Positions 34,714 to 43,814 of a DNA stretch of 64,000 nt are shown in pieces. The position numbers were made by a program, and so were the translations under genes. The stretch covers positions 1,984,001 to 2,048,000 of the forward strand of contig OZ242007.1 in NCBI GenBank assembly GCA_965204695.1. The letters run 5' to 3'. The notes below the pieces were generated by a model. That model had not been told where the DNA came from. It ran no database searches and worked only from the letters and a program-made list of their open reading frames with translations. This stretch comes from JAHEKD01 sp965204695 (lineage in GTDB: Bacteria; Pseudomonadota; Gammaproteobacteria; Arenicellales; JAHEKD01). How positions within the stretch are numbered: position 1 is the stretch's first letter; each line of letters begins with the position of its first letter.

Positions 34714-36156
34714 TCAATCTAAATAAAAGCTAACGAACTCCAATTTATTGCCACGCTGTAAATGCAATACCACTGCATCTCCCCGATTTAACTTTCTTAC
34801 CGACTGCACCAAATCTTTAACCGTAAACACTGACGATTGATTAACGCTATAAATAATATCGTTTGTTTGGATTTCATCGATTTGCTGAGGTGAGTCCGCT
34901 ACTTTTGCCGACACACGTACACCTCCTGCACCGCGTTTGTATTTAGAAAGCTCCGACTTTTTATCCTCAGTATTTACAACTAAAACGCCAAAATGAGGAA
35001 TAAATACATTATTCGTTTCCCCCAACAAATCTAGCATCATGCGTTTTTCTTCAACAACTACGCTAATTTCTTTAGTCTTTGATGCATTATAGATTTGTAG
35101 TTGAACAGTCTCCCCGATCGGTTTTTGATAAAGATTCACTATTAATTGACGTGCGTTCTCCACTGATTTACCGTCCACAGACAAGACTATATCCCAGGGT
35201 CTTAATCCCGCTGCAAATGCCGGTCCACCTGGAATAACATCTGCCAAAATCACCCCTTTACTAACGTCCAAACCTAATGCATCGCTAAATTGAGGCGTTA
35301 TAGTCTGAGCCTTGATTCCTATTTCACCACGAATAACGTACCCATGTTTTATTATCTGTTCATAGACGGATTTAACAATGTGAGAAGGAATCGATAATGT
35401 TATTCCATCACTACCACCACCTTTGGATAATATATTTGAGCTGACTGCCACCACTTTACTGTGAGAATTGACAATTGGACCACCGCTGGAGCCCGGGTTA
35501 ACAGCCGCATCGGTTTGCAAAAAAATCATCGGATTGTCTTTTTCCAACTGCCTTGCCACTGTGCTAACAATCCCCATTGTGACACTATTGCGTAATCCTA
35601 ATGGACTGCCGATTGCCCAAACTAACTCTCCGACCCGAACATTATCAAAATCGGCCAGGGTCAGCGGAATTAAATCTTTTCTGTCAATTTTCAACACTGC
35701 AAGATCAGTTTCTTGATCTATGCCAATCAACCTTGCATCCAATGGATCTGATTCAGGCTTGAGAATTGAAACATACTTTTCATCCGGATCAATATTAGGA
35801 AGTATGACCCTGATTTTTTGGGCACCCGAAACAACATGAGCGTTGGTGATAATATAACCGTTAGGATCAATGATGAAACCTGATCCTGTGGCCCTAAAAC
35901 GACTAATCTCTCCCCTTTTATTCCGACTTTGTTCACTGACATTTACACCGACAACCTGGATCTGCACAACTGATTTGATCACCTCACTGACGACTATAGT
36001 CGACATCATTGAAATATCTGCAAAGGTGGCAGATTCTGATTTTTCACTATTTAAAGCGTAAACTGACTGCAATGGTGAAAAACAGAAACTAAAAGCTAAT
36101 ACCACAAGTAAATGTAGTTTCTTAAAACTGGAGGATAGAGACGAGGTGATTTTCAT
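34714..36156 (-). CDS. HtrA/DegP-type serine protease with PDZ domains
   Basis: 480 residues. A signal peptide (to about residue 35) is followed by the trypsin-like domain with H107 (ITNAHVVSG), D151 (ETDLAVLKI) and S224 (NPGSSGGPIV). Two PDZ domains follow (around 270-365 and 400-480; GGPAFAAGLRPWDIVLSVDG is the first). It acts in the periplasm on misfolded proteins. Compared with DegP it lacks the long LA loop. It is an isolated gene; the 430-base gap to the TIR gene holds only a TIR promoter. Confidence 0.88.
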   Translation of the reverse strand: MKITSSLSSSFKKLHLLVVLAFSFCFSPLQSVYALNSEKSESATFADISMMSTIVVSEVIKSVVQIQVVGVNVSEQSRNKRGEISRFRATGSGFIIDPNGYIITNAHVVSGAQKIRVILPNIDPDEKYVSILKPESDPLDARLIGIDQETDLAVLKIDRKDLIPLTLADFDNVRVGELVWAIGSPLGLRNSVTMGIVSTVARQLEKDNPMIFLQTDAAVNPGSSGGPIVNSHSKVVAVSSNILSKGGGSDGITLSIPSHIVKSVYEQIIKHGYVIRGEIGIKAQTITPQFSDALGLDVSKGVILADVIPGGPAFAAGLRPWDIVLSVDGKSVENARQLIVNLYQKPIGETVQLQIYNASKTKEISVVVEEKRMMLDLLGETNNVFIPHFGVLVVNTEDKKSELSKYKRGAGGVRVSAKVADSPQQIDEIQTNDIIYSVNQSSVFTVKDLVQSVRKLNRGDAVVLHLQRGNKLEFVSFYLD

Positions 36157-36586
36157 TAGTTATAGTTATATTAAAAAGTTAAGATGAGTTACAAAAACGA
36201 ATTTTCTCAATTCCATTATTAAACCTAATCAAACTTTGCTCAAAAAAACTGGATTTCTATCACTGCAACATTGAGTTTCTTTTGAATGATTCATTGCATC
36301 AATTTATTAGTCATTATCTTATGACCATCCTTATCGATAAAAATTCTCAAAAGTCGTTCAATTCAAATAATTTGATTAAATGGACGACCTCATTAGAGGC
36401 ACATGCTATCGAAATAATATGTCACTGAGTCAAACCAGACATAGATTGATATAAATTGAGGATAGCTCTTATGAGTACAGTCAGTTATTAATCTAATTAA
36501 AGTAAAGGGTCTCTTGACCTGGATAAATTGGGTGTTTATTCTTTCTATACTCCAAATATTCAGATCTTTGCGACGATAGCAAGCCT
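36157..36586. other. Intergenic gap before the TIR gene
   Basis: The 430 AT-rich bases between the divergent HtrA and TIR genes contain no gene I can support. The only structured element seen is a promoter near 36514-36542. A seven-residue frame starting atgagtacagtcagttatta at 36471 is too small to call. Confidence 0.5.
36514..36542 (+). promoter_or_regulatory. Sigma-70 type promoter for the TIR gene
   Basis: TTGACC (36514-36519) and TATTCT (36537-36542) are 17 bp apart; the transcript would start near 36549 and leave a leader of about 38 nt before the ATG at 36587. Confidence 0.55.
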
Positions 36587-38635
36587 ATGTCGACAGCCGA
36601 TAATTCGTCAAGCGAATACGAATATGATGCGTTCATCAGCTACAACCACGCAGATGCCGACATCGCGAAGCGTCTGAGCCGCCGGATCAGACGGTTTCGT
36701 GCGCCGCGGGCGCTTGGACTCGAACAGAACCGTCTGGTTCCATTCCGCGACGTCGAACGGCTTACGATCGCTGGTGATCTAACAGACACACTCATCGAAC
36801 GCCTCGGAGTTTCAAAACACCTTATCATCCTCTGTTCACCGAATTCCGCCCAATCCCATTACGTCAATCGGGAGATCGAGCACTTTGCGTCCGTGCGTGG
36901 TACCGAACCGATTCTGCCTGTCGTCTGCGCTGGAAAACCCGAGGACGGCTTTCCACCGGCGCTGACCGCCGTGATGGACGAGCCGCTGTTCGTTGACCTG
37001 CGATCCAGCGGCGGTCTGTTCGCCCGTTATCGCCACTTCCGTGCCGAATCCCTGCGAATTATAGCGGCCTTGCTAGGGGTCGACTACGCGTATGTCGCTC
37101 GTGAGGACGAGCGGCGGTGGTGGAGAATCCGTGCAGCGACCACCCTCAGCGTCACGACAGTAACGTTGGCAACAGCGGCGATGTTTCTGATCAATTCTGT
37201 TGAGCCGCAGGCCTGGCAACAGGCCGTATTACCTGAGACTGGTATGGACCTGGCTGACTTCACTTATGGGAATCCCCTGATGCCGATAAAAGACATCGCG
37301 TTCAGCACCGACGATCCTAACGCTATGGTATTCGTTGTGCGCGATGCGGAATGGTATGGGCAGAAACCAAACTATAAGGTAGCGATCAGCCCAGACGATA
37401 CGCGACTCGACTTTCGAGCAGTGTCCAGACTTGCGATTAACGAGTTCCAACGCTCCAGTTCGGATGGCCTGTTAGAAGCTGTATACACACTTTCATTTCA
37501 GATTGACGACAACAATGGGTGGCAGTATTCAACGGGTACCGCGGAGTTGTTTAATGCGTCGCTAATCGACAGCGACCGCACGGGCTACTACCAGATTTTG
37601 ACGATTTCCGGAACAGATCCTAACATTCTTGAGCGACAACGGCGTTACCTGATACCGACGACGGCGTGGACATCATCTACTGATCCAATCTCGTACTGGC
37701 CGACCGAGACTCTGTTCAACGATGGCCTTATCCCGCAAAACGGGATGATACACGGAACGTTCAGAAGTCGTCTCGATGATCAGAGCGGCGATTTCCAGTA
37801 TCGTATCGAGAGCGCCATGGATCAGTTCATGGGCGCGATGGGGCCTGAACGATTCGACCAGCTTCTCGCCAGTAACGTCACGGACCTGGAAATCGACTAC
37901 GACGGTGAAGCGATAAGGCTGAGTGATGTCAGCATGGAGTTCGAGATATGGCAGCAGCTGCTTGATTCCGGTGACTGGATAACGTATACCGCTCCATTAA
38001 TAAATAAGTACCGTATCACCGGACGGGTTCAAGCCCATGACGACGCAACCATCACCGAACTTTCCGAGCAGATGAACGGGGAACTCACGTTGGCCCGACA
38101 TTTAACCAATTCCGATATCGGACGAATGGAAATGCGGTCAGTCAGTGTGCTGTCCCGTGATCACGAAGCCGGTCAATTCCGGCTTGCGACACTATACGGG
38201 GTCGAGGAGCACCCAATCGCTTATTCAATCAACACCGCCAACATCAGACAATGGCAACTACTACTACAGCGGCCTGGTGAAAACGACTGGTCGGTACTGT
38301 CGCTGCCGACTGACGATCCGGCATTGGTAGTGACAGATCTGAACGTGCTTGATCACCATGGACACCGACTCCTATTGACGATCCTGGGTGAGGGTTTCTA
38401 TCACAGTGTTGACGGCGGTCAGGTCTGGGAGCCATTCAACGTTGGTGAGAACCGACTCGCTACGGATGGCACAATTAAGACGGTTATTGTCGGCGTTGAA
38501 CCGACGATCTATGCGCTGGTCGACAATGACGAATCCACAGACGGCTCACAGCAGAATTTCCTTTTCCGTCTGACACACAGAGATTGGCAGACCCGACTCC
38601 GAATCGGGTTGATCGAATGGCTGGCAACACCTTGA
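36587..38635 (+). CDS. Membrane-anchored TIR-domain protein with C-terminal Asp-box region
   Basis: 682 residues. The TIR domain (about 11-150) begins YDAFISYNHADADIAKRLSR, with VPFRDVERLTIAGDLTDTLI and LIILCSPNSAQS then HYVNREIEHF; E96 or E98 is a candidate catalytic glutamate for NAD cleavage. A basic segment (RRWWRIRA) precedes one membrane helix (about 183-203). The remaining about 480 residues would lie outside the cytoplasm and contain an Asp-box (SVDGGQVW, about 607-614), so a beta-propeller-like fold is possible. GC content and codon use differ clearly from neighbours (GC-rich), suggesting transfer. No adjacent effector or sensor gene is visible. It may be a defence or signalling TIR; its role is unknown. 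Confidence 0.8.
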   Translation: MSTADNSSSEYEYDAFISYNHADADIAKRLSRRIRRFRAPRALGLEQNRLVPFRDVERLTIAGDLTDTLIERLGVSKHLIILCSPNSAQSHYVNREIEHFASVRGTEPILPVVCAGKPEDGFPPALTAVMDEPLFVDLRSSGGLFARYRHFRAESLRIIAALLGVDYAYVAREDERRWWRIRAATTLSVTTVTLATAAMFLINSVEPQAWQQAVLPETGMDLADFTYGNPLMPIKDIAFSTDDPNAMVFVVRDAEWYGQKPNYKVAISPDDTRLDFRAVSRLAINEFQRSSSDGLLEAVYTLSFQIDDNNGWQYSTGTAELFNASLIDSDRTGYYQILTISGTDPNILERQRRYLIPTTAWTSSTDPISYWPTETLFNDGLIPQNGMIHGTFRSRLDDQSGDFQYRIESAMDQFMGAMGPERFDQLLASNVTDLEIDYDGEAIRLSDVSMEFEIWQQLLDSGDWITYTAPLINKYRITGRVQAHDDATITELSEQMNGELTLARHLTNSDIGRMEMRSVSVLSRDHEAGQFRLATLYGVEEHPIAYSINTANIRQWQLLLQRPGENDWSVLSLPTDDPALVVTDLNVLDHHGHRLLLTILGEGFYHSVDGGQVWEPFNVGENRLATDGTIKTVIVGVEPTIYALVDNDESTDGSQQNFLFRLTHRDWQTRLRIGLIEWLATP

Positions 38636-38992
38636 GCGAACCTGCAAACCTCGATAAACGTTTCCGTCAGATCACCAGTTAGTATCCGCCGAGTTGATCT
38701 AAATCCAACACTCATGTCACCAGCAACCATCTGAAAATACTTCTATCTAACTATGTCCATTGAGAATTTCAGGTAAGAGTAAGAGTAAAATTATAATTAC
38801 TAGCTTTCATCTTCCTGCGAGAGCTTTATTTTATGAGGCTATACGCATAAATAGTTATTTAGTGATATTCATAAATGACCACTTTTAAGAAACGAAATTA
38901 GTCATTGTAATTACTTGATTGACCATAAAAAGTATAACTCGGAATTTTTGAAAAGTTTTCTGTTACGTTAGAAGATAAAATCGTAATTTTTA
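38636..38992. other. Intergenic gap after the TIR gene
   Basis: The 357 bases between the TIR stop codon and the YHS-gene terminator hold nothing recognised. GC content falls from the TIR gene's level to AT-rich sequence by about 38750, which marks the right side of the GC-rich block. No repeat or attachment-like site was seen flanking it. Confidence 0.5.
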
Positions 38993-39020
38993 TAAAAAAA
39001 GAGCCCGATTAAGGGCTCTT
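38993..39020 (-). terminator. Rho-independent terminator for the YHS-domain gene
   Basis: On the minus strand the stem agagccc (from 39019 down to 39013) pairs with gggctct (39006-39000), followed by a run of T opposite the aaaaaaa at 38994-39000. It lies 27 nt after the YHS gene stop. Confidence 0.75.
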
Positions 39021-39046
39021 CAAAGAGGGTGTTGTGGGAGAGAGTC

Positions 39047-39505
39047 TTACAATTGGGCGGCTGGCACGTCTTTGATATCTTCCCAGTTTTTATCCGCTTT
39101 TACGATAAATCCAGGTACATCTTTTAACCAGATTTTCTGAACCTTAGCATTAAGATTCAAATAAAGCTTTCCATCTTCAATATGCCAGGCTAACGGATCT
39201 GTATGGAACTTTTTACCGACAGATGCACCATAGGCACAAAAACCACCGTAGGCGGGCGTATATTTCTCAGGATCAGCATCAAATGTGGCTTTATTTTCTT
39301 TAGATGCGAATAAATACGTTTCACCGTCGTGTTCACTCACAAATGAACCGTCACCTCTAACCGGCCCGCTATCTTGATGATAAGAAACCACATCGTAGCC
39401 AGAAACAGCAGGTGTTGCGGTGGCGATACTAGCCATGGCCAGAATTGAAAATACAGAGCCGGCAATTAGTATTAATACGGCTAATTGTTGTTTAATCGTT
39501 TTCAT
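39047..39505 (-). CDS. YHS domain-containing secreted protein
   Basis: About 152 residues from MKTIKQQ, with gaggtg 5-6 nt upstream; an ATG four codons earlier is also in frame. A signal peptide (LAVLILIAGSVFSILAMASI) precedes the YHS domain: VSGYDVVSYHQDSGPVRGDG, LFASKENKATFDADPEKYTP and AYGGFCAYGASVG. YHS domains are small metal-linked modules common in copper and oxidase-related proteins. No partner genes are adjacent. Confidence 0.8.
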   Translation of the reverse strand: MKTIKQQLAVLILIAGSVFSILAMASIATATPAVSGYDVVSYHQDSGPVRGDGSFVSEHDGETYLFASKENKATFDADPEKYTPAYGGFCAYGASVGKKFHTDPLAWHIEDGKLYLNLNAKVQKIWLKDVPGFIVKADKNWEDIKDVPAAQL

Positions 39506-39734
39506 GTTGCACCTCATTGAGTCATAGATTTAAAGTGTGATCATTTTATCTTTTAAAAAAACACTTTCTATAATTAATAATACATATATATAAACTTATA
39601 GTACAATTAACTCACTATGAGTGTACTTTCGGTTTATTTAGGAGAGATGCTTATATATTAAATTTTGCAACTAGTGCATTAAACCGATAGTAGGTCTAGG
39701 TTAAATCGTAGTACGAATCAGAATTTAAAATCGA

Positions 39735-41249
39735 TTAGCGTAAGAATTTTTCGATTCGCTTTCTAATTTCTGCAGGGGTAACCGGAATTTTGCGATCACG
39801 GTTGGCAGCGGACCGAGCCTTATCCAGATTTTGCATGCGGCTGGTGACGATCTCGGTAAATTGTTGTGTCAAAGATTCATACTTCGACAAGATAGGTTTT
39901 AGGCATTCACTTCCAATAGCTAATACCAGGGAATCAGATAAGGCTTTGACCGTCATAAAACCGACTTCCTCAATCACAATAGCTGACCAGCCGAAACTAT
40001 CCCCGGCGGTAAATTGTTCCCCTGTAACCCTATGACCATCGTCTAGGGTAACACTGGATTCAAGTTCTCCGTTTAGGACAATATAAACTTTATTGACCTG
40101 CTGTTTTTCATGCATTAATTCAGTATCTGCTTCAACAATCACATATTCACTGAAACTGGCGATCTGCTCAATTTCTTCGTTACTTAAGTCGGCAAAGATA
40201 CTAAGTGATCTGAGGGTATCGCTGATCTTGAGACTAATTGGATTAAGCGCCCGTCTACGGCTCAGGCTGATTTCCTGAACATCAGCCGAAACATGAATGC
40301 CAGCCTGATTGAAAGCCTGGTGAATTTGCATAAACAATTCTTCCTGACCTTTGAAGTGGGCTAAATAACTGCGAAAGTGTACCCAAACAGCATAGATATA
40401 GGGGTTTTCAACGGCGTTATTCAATCTTATTCCGGGAGCTGGCCGCGGCATGACATGTCGACAACGGCCTACAGCCGTGCTCAATAAAGTCTTAACATAG
40501 TTCGGATCAATCTCAGATGAAATCTTGAAAGAATACCAAACACTGTAAGGGGCAGTCGGTTTATCTAAATTTGTAATCGATTGGGAAGCTAAAGCCAGAT
40601 TAGGCACAGTCATAATAGTGTTATTGAAGGTTTTAAACCAAGTCGCCCGCCAGGTCATTTCAACCACTTGACCGACCGTGCCATCCTGTAACTGCATCCA
40701 GTCGCCGATTTTAAAAGGCTGTTCTAATGAAAAGGCAATGCCGGAGAATAAATTGCCAAGCGTGTTTTGCATGGCCAGACCCACCACCCCTGCAATCACA
40801 CCAGTGGAAACTAAAAATCCAGTCAGCGGATAATTTATTTGCCATAGAAACAGAGCCAGCCCTGAAAATAGAGTAATGACATAAACTAAGCCTCTCAATA
40901 GATGTGGTGCATCATAGCCCGTACGGGCATGGAAATAACGCTGCATGACAATCACGTCAATGGCTCTGGCAATCAACCAAAAGGTCAATAAATAAAGTAA
41001 CCCGGATTGCACCAACTCAAGGTTAACTTTGAACTCGTTGAACATCGGGTATTTCCAGAACAACTGGATAACGTGGATCAACAGAATCACCAGAATGGGC
41101 AAAATCACAATGTCAGCCAGCAACACACCCATGGCAAAGCGATTAACCAAAGGCGGATCGCCGACCAGGCGGGTGTAATAAAAATACCCCAAGCCACCAA
41201 AAACAACGGCAAAAGTGAGCAGCTGATTCTGCTCAATCATTTCAAGCAT
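39735..41249 (-). CDS. MscS-type channel with C-terminal cyclic nucleotide-binding domain (bCNG family)
   Basis: 504 residues. The first part has several membrane helices and an MscS pore/beta domain (GVIAGVVGLAMQNTLGNLFS, FSLEQPFKIGDWMQLQDGTV, WRATWFKTFNNTIMTVPNLAL). The last 140 residues form a cNMP-binding beta roll (FADLSNEEIEQIASFSEYVI, VNKVYIVLNGELESSVTLDD, GEQFTAGDSFGWSAIVIEEV). This matches the bacterial cyclic-nucleotide-gated members of the MscS superfamily, which are ligand-gated rather than mechanosensitive. A class III cyclase gene lies 16 kb away, a possible but unproven source of ligand. Confidence 0.85.
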   Translation of the reverse strand: MLEMIEQNQLLTFAVVFGGLGYFYYTRLVGDPPLVNRFAMGVLLADIVILPILVILLIHVIQLFWKYPMFNEFKVNLELVQSGLLYLLTFWLIARAIDVIVMQRYFHARTGYDAPHLLRGLVYVITLFSGLALFLWQINYPLTGFLVSTGVIAGVVGLAMQNTLGNLFSGIAFSLEQPFKIGDWMQLQDGTVGQVVEMTWRATWFKTFNNTIMTVPNLALASQSITNLDKPTAPYSVWYSFKISSEIDPNYVKTLLSTAVGRCRHVMPRPAPGIRLNNAVENPYIYAVWVHFRSYLAHFKGQEELFMQIHQAFNQAGIHVSADVQEISLSRRRALNPISLKISDTLRSLSIFADLSNEEIEQIASFSEYVIVEADTELMHEKQQVNKVYIVLNGELESSVTLDDGHRVTGEQFTAGDSFGWSAIVIEEVGFMTVKALSDSLVLAIGSECLKPILSKYESLTQQFTEIVTSRMQNLDKARSAANRDRKIPVTPAEIRKRIEKFLR

Positions 41250-41443
41250 GCTGACAGCCTAATTTAAGAATATTTCGCAGTATATATGAAACCACTTACA
41301 TCTTGATGTGTAGACATCAAAATTTGATTTTCTATTAGAAAAGTCATGCTAAATATAAACTCATAAAAACTGTAGAATACGTTTAACAAACATAAAATAA
41401 CCTACAAACATGACTAACTTCTAAAAAGCAGACAAAACCTTTA

Positions 41444-42175
41444 ATGAACACTTTATACGATACAATCGGCCTGAATTATGCCAATCTTCGCAGACCCGAT
41501 TTTAGAATAGCCATGAGAATTGAGAATGCTTTGGCAGATGCAAAAACGGTATTAAACGTTGGGGCTGGTGCAGGCTCATATGAGCCCACTGGTAAGCAAG
41601 TTACCGCTCTTGAACCATCGGCTGAGATGATACAGCAACGTTCGGCTTCAAATACCACACTTATCCAGGGTCATGCGGAAGACCTTCCCTTCCCGGATAA
41701 AACGTTTGATGCATCAATGGCCGTTCTTACCATTCATCATTGGTCTGATAAGGAATTAGGAATCATGGAGATGAGGCGCGTTACTAGGGGAAAGATGGTC
41801 TTTTTGACCTATGATCCGTCTTTCAACAGTTTCTGGCTTTTTGATTATTTTCCGCCACTTTTAACTTTAGACCAACAGCAGATGCCACAAATCTCAAATT
41901 TCGAAAAATGGTTAGGCCCCGTGGAAGTTTCTCCCGTTCCTATTCCTCAAGACTGTTCAGATGGTTTTTTAGCGGGTTATTGGCGACAACCCCATGCTTA
42001 TCTGGATGAAAAAGTCCGCGGCGCTATGTCATCCTTCTGGGCGCTGGATAATATTTCTGAAGGGTTACAAAAACTCGAAACCGATTTGAACAGTGGTGTA
42101 TGGCAACAGCGCTACACAGACCTACTTAACCTCGGTGAGTTAGACTGTGGTTATAGATTGGTCGAAGCTTATTAA
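41444..42175 (+). CDS. Class I SAM-dependent methyltransferase
   Basis: 243 residues. The SAM site is VLNVGAGAGSYEPTGKQVTA, followed by LEPSAEMIQQRSASNTTLIQ and GHAEDLPFPDKTFDASMAVL. A Methyltransf_11 type domain; the substrate is unknown. It is convergent with the LysR gene at 42183, 7 nt apart. Confidence 0.83.
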   Translation: MNTLYDTIGLNYANLRRPDFRIAMRIENALADAKTVLNVGAGAGSYEPTGKQVTALEPSAEMIQQRSASNTTLIQGHAEDLPFPDKTFDASMAVLTIHHWSDKELGIMEMRRVTRGKMVFLTYDPSFNSFWLFDYFPPLLTLDQQQMPQISNFEKWLGPVEVSPVPIPQDCSDGFLAGYWRQPHAYLDEKVRGAMSSFWALDNISEGLQKLETDLNSGVWQQRYTDLLNLGELDCGYRLVEAY

Positions 42176-42182
42176 CTTCAGT

Positions 42183-43109
42183 TTAAGTGAATGATTCGTC
42201 AATCGGTTCGATGTTCGTGCGTAGCTTTTTAACAAATTGATCTGCAATTGGATTGGACCTAGCCAACTTGCGGCGGTATACATTAATACTATCGGGAATT
42301 CGCACGAGCAGATTAGAAACCCTTACTAATTTTCCTTCATCCAGCTGCTTCTTAACCGATCTATACCAACCCAAAGCAATACCTCTACCGCTCTCAGCGG
42401 CTTCCAGGCACACTTGATAAGAAGTAAACGTCGTCCCCTCTATCCGTTCCAGGCTACGCACCCGAAACGTTGTCAGAAAACTTCGCCAGTCAATCCAATC
42501 GCGCCCGACATCCTCAAGGTGTAATAACGGTTGTTTACTCAGTTCAACGGCATCGACTATAGCGGGCAGTTGAGAAGCAAATACAGGTGAACAAACAGGG
42601 AAAACCGCATCGTCGGCAATCGGCTCAATATCAAATTTGTCTTCGGCCCAACGCCCAATTTGAAAACCAAGGTCAAAATCCTCTGTTACCTGTTCAATCG
42701 GTGTATAAGAGGATAGCAACCTGAATTTAAGCTCTGGGAATCGTGCCTGGAAGTCGTCAAGATAGGGCGCGATCAAATGCCGTCCCAGTGAAATATCCGA
42801 ACAAATAGTAAAGTTGTTCTCGTCAGTTTTATTCAATCTGAGTCGATCAGCGGTCGAGGCCAGTTCATTGAGAGTCAAATAAACGGTGGTCGCTAATTGT
42901 TCACCGGCCTTGGTTGGCAAAACATCATGACGTTGTCGCTCAAATAGTTTAACTGCCAGATTCGTTTCCAACTGCTTGATTTGCCGGCTGACACTGGCTT
43001 GCGAAAGAAAAACCTCCTCACCCGCACGTGAAAAACTTCTAAGACGAAAGGCGGCTTCGAATACAACTAATGTACCCAGAGGTGGAAGGCGTCGACGTAG
43101 ATTAGACAT
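42183..43109 (-). CDS. LysR family transcriptional regulator
   Basis: 308 residues. The N-terminal winged helix contains LGTLVVFEAAFRLRSFSRAG and EVFLSQASVSRQIKQLETNL; the C-terminal periplasmic-binding-like effector domain ends PIADQFVKKLRTNI. It is divergent from the small DNPxRxWN-type protein gene at 43308 (198 nt intergenic), which it probably controls. Confidence 0.9.
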   Translation of the reverse strand: MSNLRRRLPPLGTLVVFEAAFRLRSFSRAGEEVFLSQASVSRQIKQLETNLAVKLFERQRHDVLPTKAGEQLATTVYLTLNELASTADRLRLNKTDENNFTICSDISLGRHLIAPYLDDFQARFPELKFRLLSSYTPIEQVTEDFDLGFQIGRWAEDKFDIEPIADDAVFPVCSPVFASQLPAIVDAVELSKQPLLHLEDVGRDWIDWRSFLTTFRVRSLERIEGTTFTSYQVCLEAAESGRGIALGWYRSVKKQLDEGKLVRVSNLLVRIPDSINVYRRKLARSNPIADQFVKKLRTNIEPIDESFT

Positions 43110-43307
43110 ACATAAAACAAATACCTAGTTGCAAAAAACTTGCTTCTGAATTGGAATTATTAAATGTAACCTATTAAAAATCAAATATCTAAATGATAAA
43201 TGATGATTCTGGAATGTTTATTCCTATTTTAGGATTTCAACCGACTTGACTGGGAAATATTCCAGAAAACTGAAACTAACTGAATCCATTTTTACGAGGC
43301 AAAAACA

Positions 43308-43769
43308 ATGCAAACTTTTGAATTAGACGAACTCGAACTCAAATCCACCTCCCTGGTTAAACAATGGAAAATTACCATTGACACACCTGTTGGCGGTGTC
43401 GATCAAGTGGTTACTGCTCTGGGCGATCATATTCCGCTAGTCTGGGGACCTTACGACAATAGTATGTATATTAACGAGTCTGGAAAACAGCGATTTCGGG
43501 CACTGGAAGGTTCACATGCTGGCGCTGAAGGGACTGTGCAGCAAACAGCCGCCAGCCAGATCATTATCTCGATTCCGCAAGAAAAGGAATTACTGGCTAA
43601 AACCTTTGACGTTATTTTCGACGTTCATGTTAATGAGGAGCCCGGCATTATGGTAGAAGAAGTGTGGGCCTCACGATCCAAAGTGATCGGACAGGATAAC
43701 CCAAATCGCTACTGGAACCGCGATGATGCTGAGCAAATGCACGGCGAAAAAGTTCAGGCACAAGCGTAA
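43308..43769 (+). CDS. Conserved hypothetical protein, paralog of 48123-48581
   Basis: 153 residues. No signal peptide. A strand-rich core WKITIDTPVGGVDQVVTALG, the segment RFRALEGSHAGAEGTVQQTA and IISIPQEKELLAKTFDVIFD, then DVHVNEEPGIMVEEVW and a C-terminal signature DNPNRYWNRDD. The paralog at 48.1 kb shares WKVTF/WKITI, LEGxxxGAE, VIPQ/SIPQ, the AVHSYYEPPI versus DVHVNEEPGI segment, and DNPHRWWNKDG. The VH-x-EP-x-xxVE segment recalls the CutA-like part of Nif3/YqfO proteins. It is divergent from a LysR gene. Function unknown. Confidence 0.75.
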   Translation: MQTFELDELELKSTSLVKQWKITIDTPVGGVDQVVTALGDHIPLVWGPYDNSMYINESGKQRFRALEGSHAGAEGTVQQTAASQIIISIPQEKELLAKTFDVIFDVHVNEEPGIMVEEVWASRSKVIGQDNPNRYWNRDDAEQMHGEKVQAQA

Positions 43770-43778
43770 TTATCCTGT

Positions 43779-43801
43779 TGCCCTGTCATTAAGGCAGGGC
43801 A
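43779..43801 (+). terminator. GC hairpin after the DNPxRxWN protein gene
   Basis: tgccctg (43779-43785) pairs with cagggca (43795-43801) 9 nt after the gene's stop codon; followed by a short gtttaac. It may serve both the plus-strand gene and the convergent TauD gene (stop at 43815). Confidence 0.6.
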
Positions 43802-43814
43802 GTTTAACTACTGT

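Noticed and set aside
36587..38635. TIR gene as an integron or prophage cassette
   Set aside because: No attC-like site, integrase, tRNA or direct repeat flanks it; only composition differs.
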